NCBI GenBank assembly: GCA_037447655.1
Contig: JBBHKE010002782.1
Location: 1 to 19,192, forward strand
Source: Zygnema cylindricum
Taxonomy: Eukaryota > Streptophyta > Zygnematophyceae > Zygnematales > Zygnemataceae
Length of the DNA stretch: 19,192 bases
Reading direction: 5' to 3'
Shown here: in pieces, positions 1 to 8,815 of the stretch
Layout of the letters: every line of letters starts with the position of its first letter
Numbering within the stretch: position 1 is the first letter of the stretch
Made by a program: the position numbers and the translations under genes
Notes under the pieces: model-generated
Databases searched by the model: none
What the model was told of the DNA's origin: nothing
What the model saw: only the letters and a program-made list of their open reading frames with translations

Positions 1-990
1 AAATTTCATATTTCTCTCAAAAAAAAAAAAAAAAAAAAACAAAAAAAAACCAGTTTTTCAACCACCTGTGTGACTGTTTATCAAAGTGCGTAATTCCCGA
101 TGAGTTGCTTGGATCTTGCGGTCCTCTAATAGAAAGCATAATTTTATTTTTAGTCACCAGTAATAAGGAATGTTCGGATAAACCTAGTCAGAAGTTTATG
201 TGTTTTTCATTATTCTTCAGTTTTTCATCTGTTACCACGTTTAGAATTGTTTATTATCCATATTTGTCGATGATTAGGCCCACCTTCAAGTGCCGCTTAC
301 ATTCTATCAATGACTACAAAATCCAATTTATCACATTTATTAAGCCTTCAAAGGATCTGTATATATGGTGGTACCAAATGATGTAGTTGTAAAATACTTA
401 CAAAAATGAGGAGGTCAAAAAATGCTACTAAGTAATGAATGATTGTTCCCAAAGTGCTCCTTACTTTTCGCTCTTGTGGAGGCATTTCGAGAGAGAAGTA
501 ATTAGCTACTGGTAACTTAAGAGCCTTAGTATCACAAAAACTCTATGAAGAATTCCGGGCAAATTTAAAAACCAGTATGATGTAATCTTCTTTCAAAGTT
601 TAGCTTCATAGTAAGTACATACCGAAGGCGGCCTCTTAGAAGTTTGAAGGTTGGTGATATTACAACCTATAAAACCGAAATTAATATATCGCACTTACAA
701 ATAGCTAAGTTTTTTCAACAATATCGGTACCAATATTAGGTTCGGCAAAGGAAACAAGCCGGCGTTCTTACTGAAACCCTAAAGGAGCTCTTCAATCTCG
801 CGGTCCAACTGAAGTTGAAAATTGCAGTTTCAGTTGACGCCGAAACGACAACTTTCACGCGAACAGCGAAGAGAGCCGGATTGCTTTATATGTAAAACCG
901 TTTCTGGAATTTCGTAAAGGGAATTGATCATGGCAGGGACCACCCCGGTTGCGCACAGTCACTTACGTCACCTTATCAAAGATTGAACAT
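1..990. other. AT-rich stretch, no gene recognised
   Basis: This stretch opens with an A-rich run at about 19-49, interrupted once by C. The open frame at 105-386 has no domain, signal or motif I can recognise, and its composition is that of random AT-rich DNA. A short inverted repeat (CAACTGAA ... TTCAGTTG) lies near 805-835. No RNA gene or promoter was supported. Confidence 0.5.
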
Positions 991-992
991 TT

Positions 993-1057
993 TAAGTACA
1001 CATTGGTACAATTAAAGTACCGTAATAAGTACACATTGGTACAATTAAAGTACCGTA
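993..1057. repeat. Perfect 33-bp direct tandem duplication
   Basis: Two copies of a unit beginning TAAGTACACATTGG lie head to tail with period 33; the second starts at 1026. The copies match over about 32 nt, so the duplication is recent. It is one of several short tandem duplications in the window. Confidence 0.85.
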
Positions 1058-1329
1058 GTGGTATTAGAGAGGTCCTATTTGGCGATGTATAAATGTTGTA
1101 TTATATTACGATAAATGCATTAGTATTCCATAATTATAACAATATATTTAATTAAACAACATTAAAAATGTATTGACGATAGGGACCAAAAAAATAATTT
1201 ATTAAAACAACTTTATGACCGCTAAGGACCAACCGACCAGCAGCAAATTGAGTGATTAACTACTCTATTTTGAGCAGAAGCGTATTGAGGAGATCGACGA
1301 TATAGGCGTTATGATAACGTAGCGGCAAT

Positions 1330-1333
<4 letters not shown>

Positions 1334-1367
<34 letters not shown>

Positions 1368-1391
1368 TACCTTCGTGCGTTCTTTTTTATT
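1334..1391 (-). mobile_element. 3' end of a polyadenylated retrocopy (poly-A tail and AATAAA signal)
   Basis: A run of 29 T at 1334-1362 reads as a poly-A tail on the minus strand. AATAAA occurs on the minus strand at 1391-1386, 23 nt upstream of the tail. That is the normal spacing for a cleaved mRNA 3' end. The pair suggests a processed retrocopy or a LINE/SINE 3' end lying to the right (1363 to perhaps 1650). That side is markedly more GC-rich than its surroundings. No target-site duplication was found by eye, so the 5' limit is unknown. The minus-strand frame at 1260-1526 runs through the tail as poly-lysine and is not taken as a gene. Confidence 0.5.
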
Positions 1392-1399
1392 GTTTTGTG

Positions 1400-1917
1400 T
1401 TTTACTTGCGCTTTGACATCGCCCGCCGCAAAAGCACCTATTTATCCGTTTGCGTCCTCTCGCGAGACGTCGTAGGCCGCTAGCTAAAATAGGTATACCT
1501 GGCCAAATGACATCTTCGCGGGCCAATTCGAAATGTGGCGAACCGGCATCCGCGGGAGTCTCCGTGAGGTTATCTCGCAGACGACGTTAGTATCCTCGAG
1601 CCTCCGCGAGTCTCTTCGTTTCGACCTATACCAGCCGTCTGCCGCCGTCTGCTCTCCGCGCGAAGCAGTATACCGTTGAGTTTAAATTTGACCGTCAATC
1701 ACTTGAACAACTTTGACTTTCAAAATATTGTAATAATCCTTTAAAATGTTGTCGCGCTTGCGAACGTCGACCGTCATAATAAAATCAGCGATTCCCACGA
1801 CCAGCAAAGGTTTACGTTAACCAAATTGCGACAACCACATGTAAATAAAAGTGTTGCGCATAGTCACTTTCTCACTTTACGTGAGCTCCGCTATAACAAC
1901 ACATGTTGGCTTTTAAA
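1400..1917. other. GC-richer block then AT-rich DNA, no gene recognised
   Basis: About 1400-1680 is rich in CG dinucleotides compared with neighbouring DNA. It could be the body of the retrocopy whose tail is at 1334-1362. I could not match any reading frame to a known protein. 1680-1917 is ordinary AT-rich sequence. Confidence 0.4.
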
Positions 1918-2687
1918 TTAGGGTGCGTCTCCATGTGTCGAAGTAAAGGTTTTCTTTTTATGGTTTTCCTCTAAAACTTAGCGCGGTACCGCTGAAGTTT
2001 CAACCATACAAAAAAAAAAAAGTACATTTTAAGTCATCGTCGACCTTATAATGTACTACATTTTGTCGTTTTGTGTTTTTCGATCCACGGCCACGACAAC
2101 AAACGTCATCTTCAAACTTTTTTTTTAAACACCTGAACGATGTGTTTTAAAACAAAGTATTTTTGCTAAACAAATAGGAACACATAGTCGCACATGTAAG
2201 AATAGTTCAAAAATTTCAAACGAATACAAGCGACGACGAAAAGTTCAAGATCCGCTATGTTTTGTCTGTTTACGTTCATGTACGATAAGGCAATGTACAT
2301 AATTTCTTTAGTTTTATCCGTTTGCGCCTGGTACGGATTTTATTTAGCCAGGGGTCTCTAGATTCCGATGCCATGTCACGTCGAGCGGACAGGCGACACA
2401 AAGGCAAAGCGCATCTTCTTCAACCGTAAAACGGCACAGAGTGGAAGGCAATACGTCTACAATGTCACGAAAAGTCATGCGAGGACACAAGTAGTTACAA
2501 AAAATAACGTGCGTCATCACAGATTGTAGGCGTTGACAGTCGTCACAGGCATTGTCACCGTATACAATCGTTACACCCTGAAGTAACAATTTTGTTGCTA
2601 CACATAGGGACACCTAAAAACACGGTCCGTTGCGCTAATAAACAAAGTAAGTTTGCCAAGTTTAAAGTACATGGAGATGCACCCTTA
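1918..2687. mobile_element. Possible non-autonomous TIR transposon, about 770 bp
   Basis: An 18-bp segment at 1918-1935 (TTAGGGTGCGTCTCCATG) recurs inverted at 2670-2687, with two mismatches. Paired ends about 770 bp apart with no transposase between them fit a small non-autonomous DNA transposon. A clear target-site duplication was not seen. The right arm is also used in another inverted repeat (2672-2976), so the true element limits are uncertain. The minus-strand frame at 2344-2613 inside it has several cysteines but no recognisable domain. Confidence 0.4.
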
Positions 2688-2976
2688 GCTGCAAAATTGA
2701 AATTTAATCACAAATCGTAAATAGTGTTGCTGGATTTGGTTGCGCGTGACGAATCGCACTTTTTTCATTTAGTTTGATACTTTTACGCTGGTCAATTTTA
2801 TAATACAATACTGTAGTGTACAAATTATATATTGTTTTGTGCGATTTAATTTACGTAAAAAACTTTTAGAACTTTAATTGTGAGAGGTTTCATTCCGCGT
2901 TGTTATTCAATTTGGATCTAAGTTCAATGTACGATTCATGATTAAATTTCAATTTTGCGGCTAAGGGTGAACCTCT
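2672..2976. repeat. Inverted repeat with 37-bp arms, foldback/MITE-like, about 305 bp
   Basis: The left arm, about 2672-2710, contains GCAAAATTGAAATTTAATC. The right arm, about 2939-2976, contains its reverse complement. The arms match over roughly 37 bp with about three to four mismatches and enclose about 230 bp of AT-rich DNA. This is the layout of a MITE or foldback element. The CACCCTTA end is shared with the 1918-2687 candidate, so the two may be nested or related. Confidence 0.5.
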
Positions 2977-3463
2977 ATCAGGCGAAAAGTGAGGTACATT
3001 ATTACAAAAAGTGCATTTCCACATAGGGCCAGCGCATTTTCGTACAGGGACGTACTGTTTTTTTTGTTTTTAATAAAACATGATTACTAGAGATTCGTCA
3101 AGATTCTCCAAACTTTTAAGCGACAACGTTGACCGTCCGATTATGTGTTTCCGAAGCAAGCGGTCATTCAATCTAGTGTCTAGCTAGACTCCTCCTTAAG
3201 GAGACTAGCTAGACACTGGACGTGTAAAATTTTTACATATGGAAAGGTCACGTAAGAACCACGCGCCTTCGGAAACCGACCACGCGCCTTAGGACAGCTG
3301 AGAATTAAACCCAACCAAAACTACTAAAAAATATTTGTTGAATAATGTGTCGTGACGCCTCCTCCACAATACGTTGACATCCGAAATTTGCGGCGCCACG
3401 ACGAAACACGAACGACAAAACAACTACATGTTGTATTTTTGGAAAGCTTTCAGTCTCAACGCA
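2977..3463. other. Intergenic DNA with short repeats, no gene
   Basis: Apart from the hairpin at 3175-3217 and a doubled ACCACGCGCCTT word near 3257-3292, nothing was recognised. The frames covering 3352-3667 on both strands come from the low-complexity CAG-rich repeat next to it and are not credible genes. Confidence 0.5.
3175..3217. repeat. 43-nt near-perfect palindrome (hairpin)
   Basis: AGTGTCTAGCTAG at 3175-3187 is the exact reverse complement of 3205-3217. Between them, 3192-3203 (CTCCTTAAGGAG) is itself a perfect palindrome, slightly off centre. Such a structure can form a stable cruciform or RNA hairpin. It may be the joined ends of a TIR element or an excision scar; neither was shown. 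Confidence 0.75.
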
Positions 3464-3560
3464 GCAGCGTAGCTGCTATACAGACAGAGCAGCGCAGTTG
3501 CTATACAGCAGAGCAGCGCAGTTGCTATACAGCAGAGCAGCAAAGCAGCGCAGCAGCAAG
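3464..3560. repeat. 24-bp tandem repeat, CAG/GCAGC-rich
   Basis: A 24-bp unit (AGCGCAGTTGCTATACAGCAGAGC) starts at 3491 and again at 3515, with degenerate flanking copies on both sides. It grades into simple GCAGC repeats to about 3560. Short open frames here on both strands reflect the repeat and not a gene. Confidence 0.7.
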
Positions 3561-3702
3561 GCTGCAACACAGAGGACAACGCAACCACGATTATATTTGA
3601 TATGGTCCGTACGGACAACGCAGCGTTTGATATTCTTAATGTGATTCTGTACAAGATAGAGCAACAACGATAGATACGATTCTAGTCAACTTAGTGGGTA
3701 AC

Positions 3703-3820
3703 TTAGTGGTAGCTTAGTGATAGCTCAGTGGTAGCTTAGTGATAGCTCAGTGGTAGCTTAGTGATAGCTCAGTGGTAGCTTAGAGATTGCTCAGTGGTAG
3801 CTTGACAGATTAGTGGTAGC
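3703..3820. repeat. 11-bp/22-bp minisatellite with repeated pol III A-box-like motif
   Basis: Nine 11-bp units run without a gap from 3703 to 3801, alternating TTAGTGATAGC with TCAGTGGTAGC so that the higher-order period is 22 bp. A degenerate unit follows at 3811-3820. The junction of the two unit types reads TAGCTCAGTGG. It occurs exactly at 3721, 3743 and 3765, with a one-base variant at 3787. That 11-mer fits the tRNA D-arm/A-box consensus (TRGCNNAGTGG). No B-box lies downstream, so a working pol III gene is not claimed. The array sits about 310 bp upstream of the A gag start. Confidence 0.85.
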
Positions 3821-4130
3821 TTGGTGGTTTGACGTACCTCTCAAGTACACTGGTGTTGCCAGTACAACACAAGTATAAGACTTAGGACTCAGAACACATC
3901 TTGTATCCAGACTTCCAAGTAGTAAAACTGCAAACAGTTTTTGGGAAACTTCTGAGTATTATATCTTGAGTGTTGTCGGGTCAATTGTGCTGAAACTTTG
4001 GGAGTTATCAGTGTTTATGCTACTCTATATTCTGATAGAGTTTTGTGAGGTTAGGATGCTTGTAACAGAATTGGTGAGCACTTAAAAATAGCTGTTTGGT
4101 AGGATTCTTGATAGCTTCTGAGAGTGTATC
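3821..4130 (+). other. Presumed leader of copia element A; LTR not resolved
   Basis: This stretch directly precedes the A gag frame. By position it should hold the end of a 5' LTR, a primer-binding site and the leader. I found no convincing primer-binding site (candidate TGG starts near 4070 and 4096) and no match to the LTR at 18004. No other gene was seen. Confidence 0.3.
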
Positions 4131-5048
4131 ATGTCTACTTCTACTACTACTGCTGCTCCTCCACCTGCACCGGTGGTTGTAGAACAACAGGTTATGGGCC
4201 TTTCATCAAGAATTCCTATCTTTTCCGGGGATAAGTATGTTTACCGGGCGGATATGGTGGAGACACATTTTGAGAATGTCAATCTTTTAGATATCTTGGA
4301 TGGTTCGCTGGATGAATCTGATCCGTCACGGTCTAAGAAAAACACGCAGGCTCGTTCTATTCTGAAATTTTGTATATCTGAGGACTTAGCTATGTCTCGG
4401 ATAAAAATGAAAAAAGCAATTGATATCTAGAAATCACTTATAAGTGATTATGAAAAGGCCAATGTCCAGGAAGAGCTTCTATTGGCTGAAAAAATTTGGG
4501 ACTATAAGTACACAGGCGGTAAAATGGCTGAATATTCTAACAAATTTCGTATCCTTGTAGATGCACATGCTTGTGCAGGTGGTGTGTTTCCTCCTTTTCA
4601 ACAGGCAGCATTGCTCATGTGGGGTCTCCCTCGTAGTATGAAAGGAGCATCTGACATGCTCAAACAAAAAGATAAAGCTAGCTGGACTTTACAGTTAGCC
4701 ATCAATATTTTACTAGAAGAGGAAGCTATATCTAATATTCTCAATGTTGAGCAAGTAGATGCTTTTAATTCAGACTTTGAGAGAAAAGGACAGTTTAATC
4801 AGCAAAGGAATCAATTTAATCAGTTCAGATAGTTTAATCAAGGTGAAAATAGCCATTCAAACAATGCATGTTTTTACTGTAGTGAGAGAGGTCATGGATA
4901 CAAATTCTGTCCTAAGCTTAAAAAAGCTAACGATACAAGTTTATACAGGCCAGGATGGCAACAAAGCCCGTTTTACAAAGGCTTCACGGGGCCTATACCT
5001 TGTGGAAATGCACTATTTTCGGCTTCTTCGTCTCTTCATGACGAGAAT
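4131..5048 (+). pseudogene. gag: Ty1/copia gag, element A (two stops, truncated)
   Basis: Gag is the capsid/nucleocapsid protein that packages retrotransposon RNA. One frame runs from the ATG at 4131 for about 306 codons, interrupted by in-frame TAG at 4428 and 4830. The N-terminus is low-complexity Ser/Thr/Ala/Pro. It is followed by RIPIFSGDKYVYRADMVETH, the usual gag opening block that describes a target region to be queried. The middle carries the GGKMAEYSNKF / LLMWGLP blocks of the UBN2-type gag domain. A CX2CX4HX4C zinc knuckle follows (CFYCSERGHGYKFC, near 4867-4908), then a linker. The second stop fits a CAG-to-TAG change. The frame then runs into unrelated repeat DNA at about 5049, so protease and pol are missing here. 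The N-terminus closely resembles the inverted gag of element C at 13174-13404, placing both in one family. Confidence 0.85.
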
Positions 5049-5576
5049 GGTTCAGATTCGCGTACATGCATGAATTGTTCATCTTTGGTAGTCTGGTATT
5101 AACTAGCCTCTCTATTAAGGTTTATATACCTTTGAAACCCGATACGTGTGTTGTTTCGTTAACGCCTTATTTGTTAAGGCCTACCTCTACAAATATAACC
5201 ATAGACCTTGGTTCAAATGTGGTCTAGAGCGGTTTTTTGGTTATTTGTTAGTTTGTTAAAATTCTCTACTTCTACGCTTATAAATACTTATTGTACCCTA
5301 CACTTGCCATCGTTGACTCTAAGCTATAGGCTAAAACTAATGGCTATTATAGGATGGTAGGTATCAAGATCAAAACCTGATTCCGGCATATCCATTTTGG
5401 TACAAACTGCGATTAGCCTACCCTCTTTAGACAGCCATGGCTCTAGCTCTCTCTGTGGTCTTCAGTGACTGCAACAAGTATGGGGACCGGAGAGATTTGA
5501 GCGAGAAGCAGGCTGCCTTTGCTGACTTACTCTATTTATTTTTTTCAATACAGACCTAGAAAATACATAAATTTCA
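5049..5576 (-). repeat. LTR-like repeat 1 (3' copy of D1), truncated
   Basis: This matches 8274-8799 with about eight differences by eye over roughly 525 bp. The differences all fall in the first 180 bp, and the part nearest D1 appears identical. On the minus strand it begins TGAAATTTATGTATTTTC just after a purine tract. It stops at about 5049, where gag A begins, so the rest of the repeat (equivalent to 7586-8273) is missing. Confidence 0.6.
5156..5227 (+). other. tRNA-like segment in LTR repeat 1
   Basis: GCCTTATTTGTTAAGGC at 5164-5180 forms a perfect D-arm-like stem. GGTTCAAATGT at 5210-5220 resembles a pol III B-box (GGTTCRANNCC). Spacing between them suits a tRNA. The segment corresponds to the better-preserved tRNA-Arg-like copy at 11628-11705. 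It is a relic and not a functional tRNA. Confidence 0.4.
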
Positions 5577-5590
5577 ATACTCCCCTTATT
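5577..5590 (-). promoter_or_regulatory. Polypurine tract of D1 (plus-strand primer)
   Basis: On the minus strand, AAATAAGGGGAG lies directly before TATTGAAATTT, the presumed LTR start. A G-rich purine run abutting the 3' LTR primes second-strand DNA synthesis in LTR elements. The same tract is at 8800-8813 before repeat 2. Confidence 0.5.
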
Positions 5591-5592
5591 TT

Positions 5593-7561
5593 CTAGTCTA
5601 CTTTCTTTTCAACTCCCACTAAAAATATATATATATTAATTTTTTTTCTTCTTTTATTTTTCTTTTTTCTTTTCTCCTTATAAAACTTTAAGTGAATACT
5701 CTCGTATTTTAAAAGGTCCATTAGATGAGCTGAAATAAACATTCCATCTTGCTGATCACACATTTTATTCAGCATACCATTTTCCATAAATCCAAGCAAA
5801 GATTTTGTCCCACTCATCTCTTTTCCATCCACACAGAATCCGATTTCCCTCTTGCAATTCAAAAAACCAGCCCCATCTCCAATCTTCAACACACACCCAG
5901 ATGCTAGATGCTAACCCTTTTACAGGCACACCTTCATAAATGGCATCACTCCCATTAGTGATGTCAAAACCATTACCCCCCAAATGTATCGTTATATCAA
6001 GAGTCCCCACTAAGTTCCTCATAAAATCTACATCTTCTAAACTCATATTTTTATCCATGATACTCACCCCATTTTCTGAACTTTCCTCACTCTCTCCCAT
6101 GGAATTCTTTCCGCTATCACTTTCTATTTTTATTCCCAATAAATATTTCTCCTCCCCTAAACCTTTCATTAAATATTCCTCTTCCCCCCTATCTTTTAAA
6201 ACCCCTTCTAGATTTACTTCTCCCCTTTCCTCGGAATCCGTTGAAGTCTCCGTTTCCGACCAGTTTTCTGTTTCTAAAATATCTATAAAATTATCCTCAT
6301 TATTTTTATTTTTCCCTTTTTCAATTATAGATTCTAGATCTGACTTTCTATACTCCTTGACATCCACATCATGTCTAACTCTTTTAAGTACCTCCCTTCC
6401 CTTTACTTCCCTTATACCTCCAAAAGTACACTGTTGCTTTTGTGGAATTTCTGTGTACTTTTCTCTCTTCTCCATTCTACCGATGTGGAGAAGCTCTAAG
6501 ATTTCTTTATCCTCTTTTTCCTCTTCCCTTTCTTCCTCCTCATCCACATTCCAACTTCTAAGTTCTTCCAAACAAGGGCATTCCTCTATATAATGACCCG
6601 GTTCCCTACAAAAGAAGCAAACACCCTTTTTCAAAGCTCCCCTTTTTTTTCCTCTCCCTCTCTTTCCACCAAAGTTCCGATAAGGTTTACCTTCATCTTT
6701 TTTCCTCTCACCACGCTTCCGCTCGTCACTACCGTTCCTCTTATCACGCTTGCGCCAATCACCACCAACTATAAATGCATTCATCCTCTCACTTCCCCTA
6801 CGAAGCTCCAAATTGCTTTCCCTCACAAGAATTATCCCCATGGTAAAGCTCCAAGTCCTGAGGAGCCACCCATTGCCTGCATACGATAAATAATGTTTTC
6901 GCACTCATCTGGGAGTTTCATGAGTAGTGTATAAATCTTTCTCTCGTCGGATACTACATATCTTGCACTAGCAAGCTCAACATATAACGCAGCAATATCA
7001 TTCCAAAACTCTATCATGTTATCGCCTTTATAAACATAGGCCTCTATTTCCTGTTTTACTAATTGCTGCCTCCGAATACTCTCACTCTTATAAATTTGAC
7101 TTAGTGTTTCCCAGATTTCCAAAGACTTGGTTAGACTTAAAAGAGTTATAGTTATGGACTTAGACACATATCTAAGTATGAGATGTTTTTTTGTAGTGTT
7201 TTTACACTCCCAAATTTTACTATCATTTTCTTCAGTTTTACTTATAACCCCTCTAAGTGGAGCTGTGGGGGAGAGCATAGCTCCCCTCACCATAAGTTTC
7301 CCTTTGTCCTTCTCCCCTTTCCCCTCTTCCATGGCAATGTTTTACCCTTCACCTTCCGTTGCAACTGACAATACGGCTGGTTTTCTGGGAAGCCCCAGAC
7401 GATTCTTCGTAGTAAGTTCCTCCAAAGCCCGATGGTGGACACCTCACTTGTCCTGAAACAATTCCCCATAAGTGCTTTTCGAAAAGCAACCCCTCCATCG
7501 TAAACTCCCAATAAGTGAAGTATTTTCCATCAAACATAGGCACCCTAGATGGTGGGCCCAT
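5593..7561 (-). pseudogene. gag: D1 gag-only polyprotein (frameshifted)
   Basis: Capsid-type polyprotein of a non-autonomous copia element. It reads from 7561 (opening MGPPSRVPMFDG, the usual gag N-terminal block with a following YWEFTMEGLL). It shifts frame near 7340, runs 7332-6832 through a UBN2-type gag domain (WETLSQIYKS, IEFWNDIAALY, LLMKLPDE), then shifts again to the 6904-5765 frame. A CX2CX4HX4C zinc knuckle (CFFCREPGHYIEEC) sits about 100 residues into that last frame. It is followed by a long Glu/Ser-rich acidic region, then a C-terminal globular-looking part with no recognisable protease, integrase or RT. A 7-bp duplication near 5900 shifts the last 100 residues into the 5892-5593 frame. 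The first two frameshifts recur in D2, so they predate the duplication. Confidence 0.75.
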
Positions 7562-7564
7562 AAC

Positions 7565-7584
7565 CTAAAATTTTATGGGCTCCA
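7565..7584 (-). promoter_or_regulatory. Candidate primer-binding site of D1
   Basis: On the minus strand the repeat ends ...GGGCA. One base later comes TGGAGCCCATAAAATTTT, starting with the TGG expected opposite the tRNA CCA end. D2 has TGGAGACCACAAAATTTT at the same place. The primer tRNA was not identified, so this rests on position and the TGG only. Confidence 0.3.
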
Positions 7585-8015
7585 TTGCCCACAGCATTCG
7601 CAGATCCAAAAGAAGCTAATCTAGATAGTGCCGACTCCAAGTTGATATAAACCCAAATGAATGATCCGTTGACAATCAGAACCCCAATACACCTTCACCC
7701 CTGTGAAGAGAAGACCTTCTGTGTGCTCAGTTCCACCACAGAATGCAAAGCTTGAATATGTGTTTTGGACAATATTCCCCACTTTGACTTTCCCACTGAA
7801 TAAGTGCCTCCCTGGCACGCAAAGACTCTGACCGACTACACCCCTATGTAGGTTGGACTCCATTGAGTCCGCAGCAAAAAGAATCACTGAATTTGCTGAC
7901 CCGAGGATTAAGTTATGGCTGGTCAAAGATGACCTTTATAGTTACAAGCTCTCCTAGAGAGAGGTACCTAAATATCACTAAGTCTTGGTCTGCCTACTCA
8001 CGACTACCTACTACT

Positions 8016-8183
8016 AAACCCTAGTCGAATAGGAACACTTTATAGTACAAAAAGGTACAATGGGCGATGTACTTATTGTACGGATATTGTACGACATGGT
8101 CTACAAGGTGACACTTGTCAAATCGGGAGCCATGGTTCCTCCTCCCATCTTCTCTAGTATCAAATAACGTGGCGCCACGTGGC
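8016..8183 (-). promoter_or_regulatory. Candidate LTR promoter: G-box, TATA-like box, telo-box
   Basis: Reading the minus strand, a perfect 10-bp palindromic G-box (GCCACGTGGC, 8174-8183) comes first. TATAAAG follows about 130 bp downstream (8044-8038), then CTAGGGTTT (8024-8016), the telo-box word, some 14 bp further. The same order holds in repeat 3 (11418-11427, 11288-11282, 11268-11260), although the surrounding bases have diverged. G-boxes bind bZIP/bHLH factors in plants. Promoter function is inferred from conservation and order. Confidence 0.4.
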
Positions 8184-8378
8184 ACGGCGTGACGTTATCT
8201 CCGAATGCCGCCAAAAGCTCACTTCGCGTGGCGGCTACAATGCCGGCCGTCAGATTGAAACATGTATTACACGGTTCAGATTCGCGTACATGCATGAATT
8301 GTTCCTTTTTGGTAGTCTGGTGTTAACTAGCCTCTCTGTTAAGGTTTATATACCTTTGAAACCCGATACGTGTGTTGT

Positions 8379-8450
8379 TTCGTTAACGCCTTATTTGTTA
8401 TGGCTTACCTCTACAAATATAACCATAGACCTTGGTTCAAATTTGGTCTA
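8379..8450 (+). other. tRNA-like segment in LTR repeat 2
   Basis: This is the copy of the tRNA-like segment seen in repeats 1 and 3. GCCTTATTTGTTATGGC at 8388-8404 has one mispair in the D-arm-like stem, and GGTTCAAATTT at 8434-8444 is B-box-like. It is decayed relative to 11628-11705. Confidence 0.35.
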
Positions 8451-8799
8451 GAGCGGTTTTTGGTTATTTGTTAGTTTGTTAAAATTCTCTACTTCTACGC
8501 TTATAAATACTTATTGTACCCTACACTTGCCATCGTTGACTCTAAGCTATAGGCTAAAACTAATGGCTATTATAGGATGGTAGGTATCAAGATCAAAACC
8601 TGATTCCGGCATATCCATTTTGGTACAAACTGCGATTAGCCTACCCTCTTTAGACAGCCATGGCTCTAGCTCTCTCTGTGGTCTTCAGTGACTGCAACAA
8701 GTATGGGGACCGGAGAGATTTGAGCGAGAAGCAGGCTGCCTTTGCTGACTTACTCTATTTATTTTTTTCAATACAGACCTAGAAAATACATAAATTTCA

Positions 8800-8813
8800 A
8801 TACTCCCCTTATT
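8800..8813 (-). promoter_or_regulatory. Polypurine tract of D2
   Basis: Minus-strand AAATAAGGGGAG lies directly before the presumed LTR start, identical to the tract at 5577-5590. It supports reading 8799 as the LTR 5' edge. Confidence 0.5.
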
Positions 8814-8815
8814 TT

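Larger units (their letters stand above)
7586..8799 (-). repeat. LTR-like repeat 2 (between D1 and D2), about 1.2 kb
   Basis: The minus-strand start is TGAAATTT at 8799, next to a purine tract. The proposed end is CA at 7587-7586, next to a TGG primer-site candidate. Part 8274-8799 is nearly identical to repeat 1. Part 7790-8273 is about 80-85% like 11025-11512 of repeat 3, and the 7590-7790 portion aligns poorly. It contains a tRNA-like segment, RY-type CATGCATG, a G-box, a TATA-like box and a telo-box. The frames at 8101-8295, 8179-8451 and 7621-7926 are not taken as genes. Confidence 0.55.

Noticed and set aside
1260-1526. Minus-strand 88-codon frame with a polylysine run
   Set aside because: The lysines are the poly-A tail read as codons. 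No domain was recognised.
2344-2613. Cysteine-rich minus-strand frame of 89 codons
   Set aside because: The cysteines show no zinc-finger spacing, and the frame lies inside a probable non-autonomous transposon.
3352-3667. Cys/Leu-rich or Gln/Ser-rich frames on both strands
   Set aside because: They are translations of a 24-bp CAG-rich tandem repeat and are open on both strands because of periodicity.
3703-3820. Possible CRISPR array
   Set aside because: The units are contiguous 11/22-bp repeats with no unique spacers, in a eukaryotic retrotransposon context.
3721-3900. Functional tRNA or SINE starting at an A-box copy
   Set aside because: No B-box (GGTTCRA) follows within a suitable distance, and no acceptor stem can be drawn.
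5940-6593. 217-codon plus-strand open frame
   Set aside because: It is antisense to the D1 polyprotein, whose gag motifs and zinc knuckle are clear. The Ser/Leu/Pro-rich product is the mirror of the acidic Glu-rich region.
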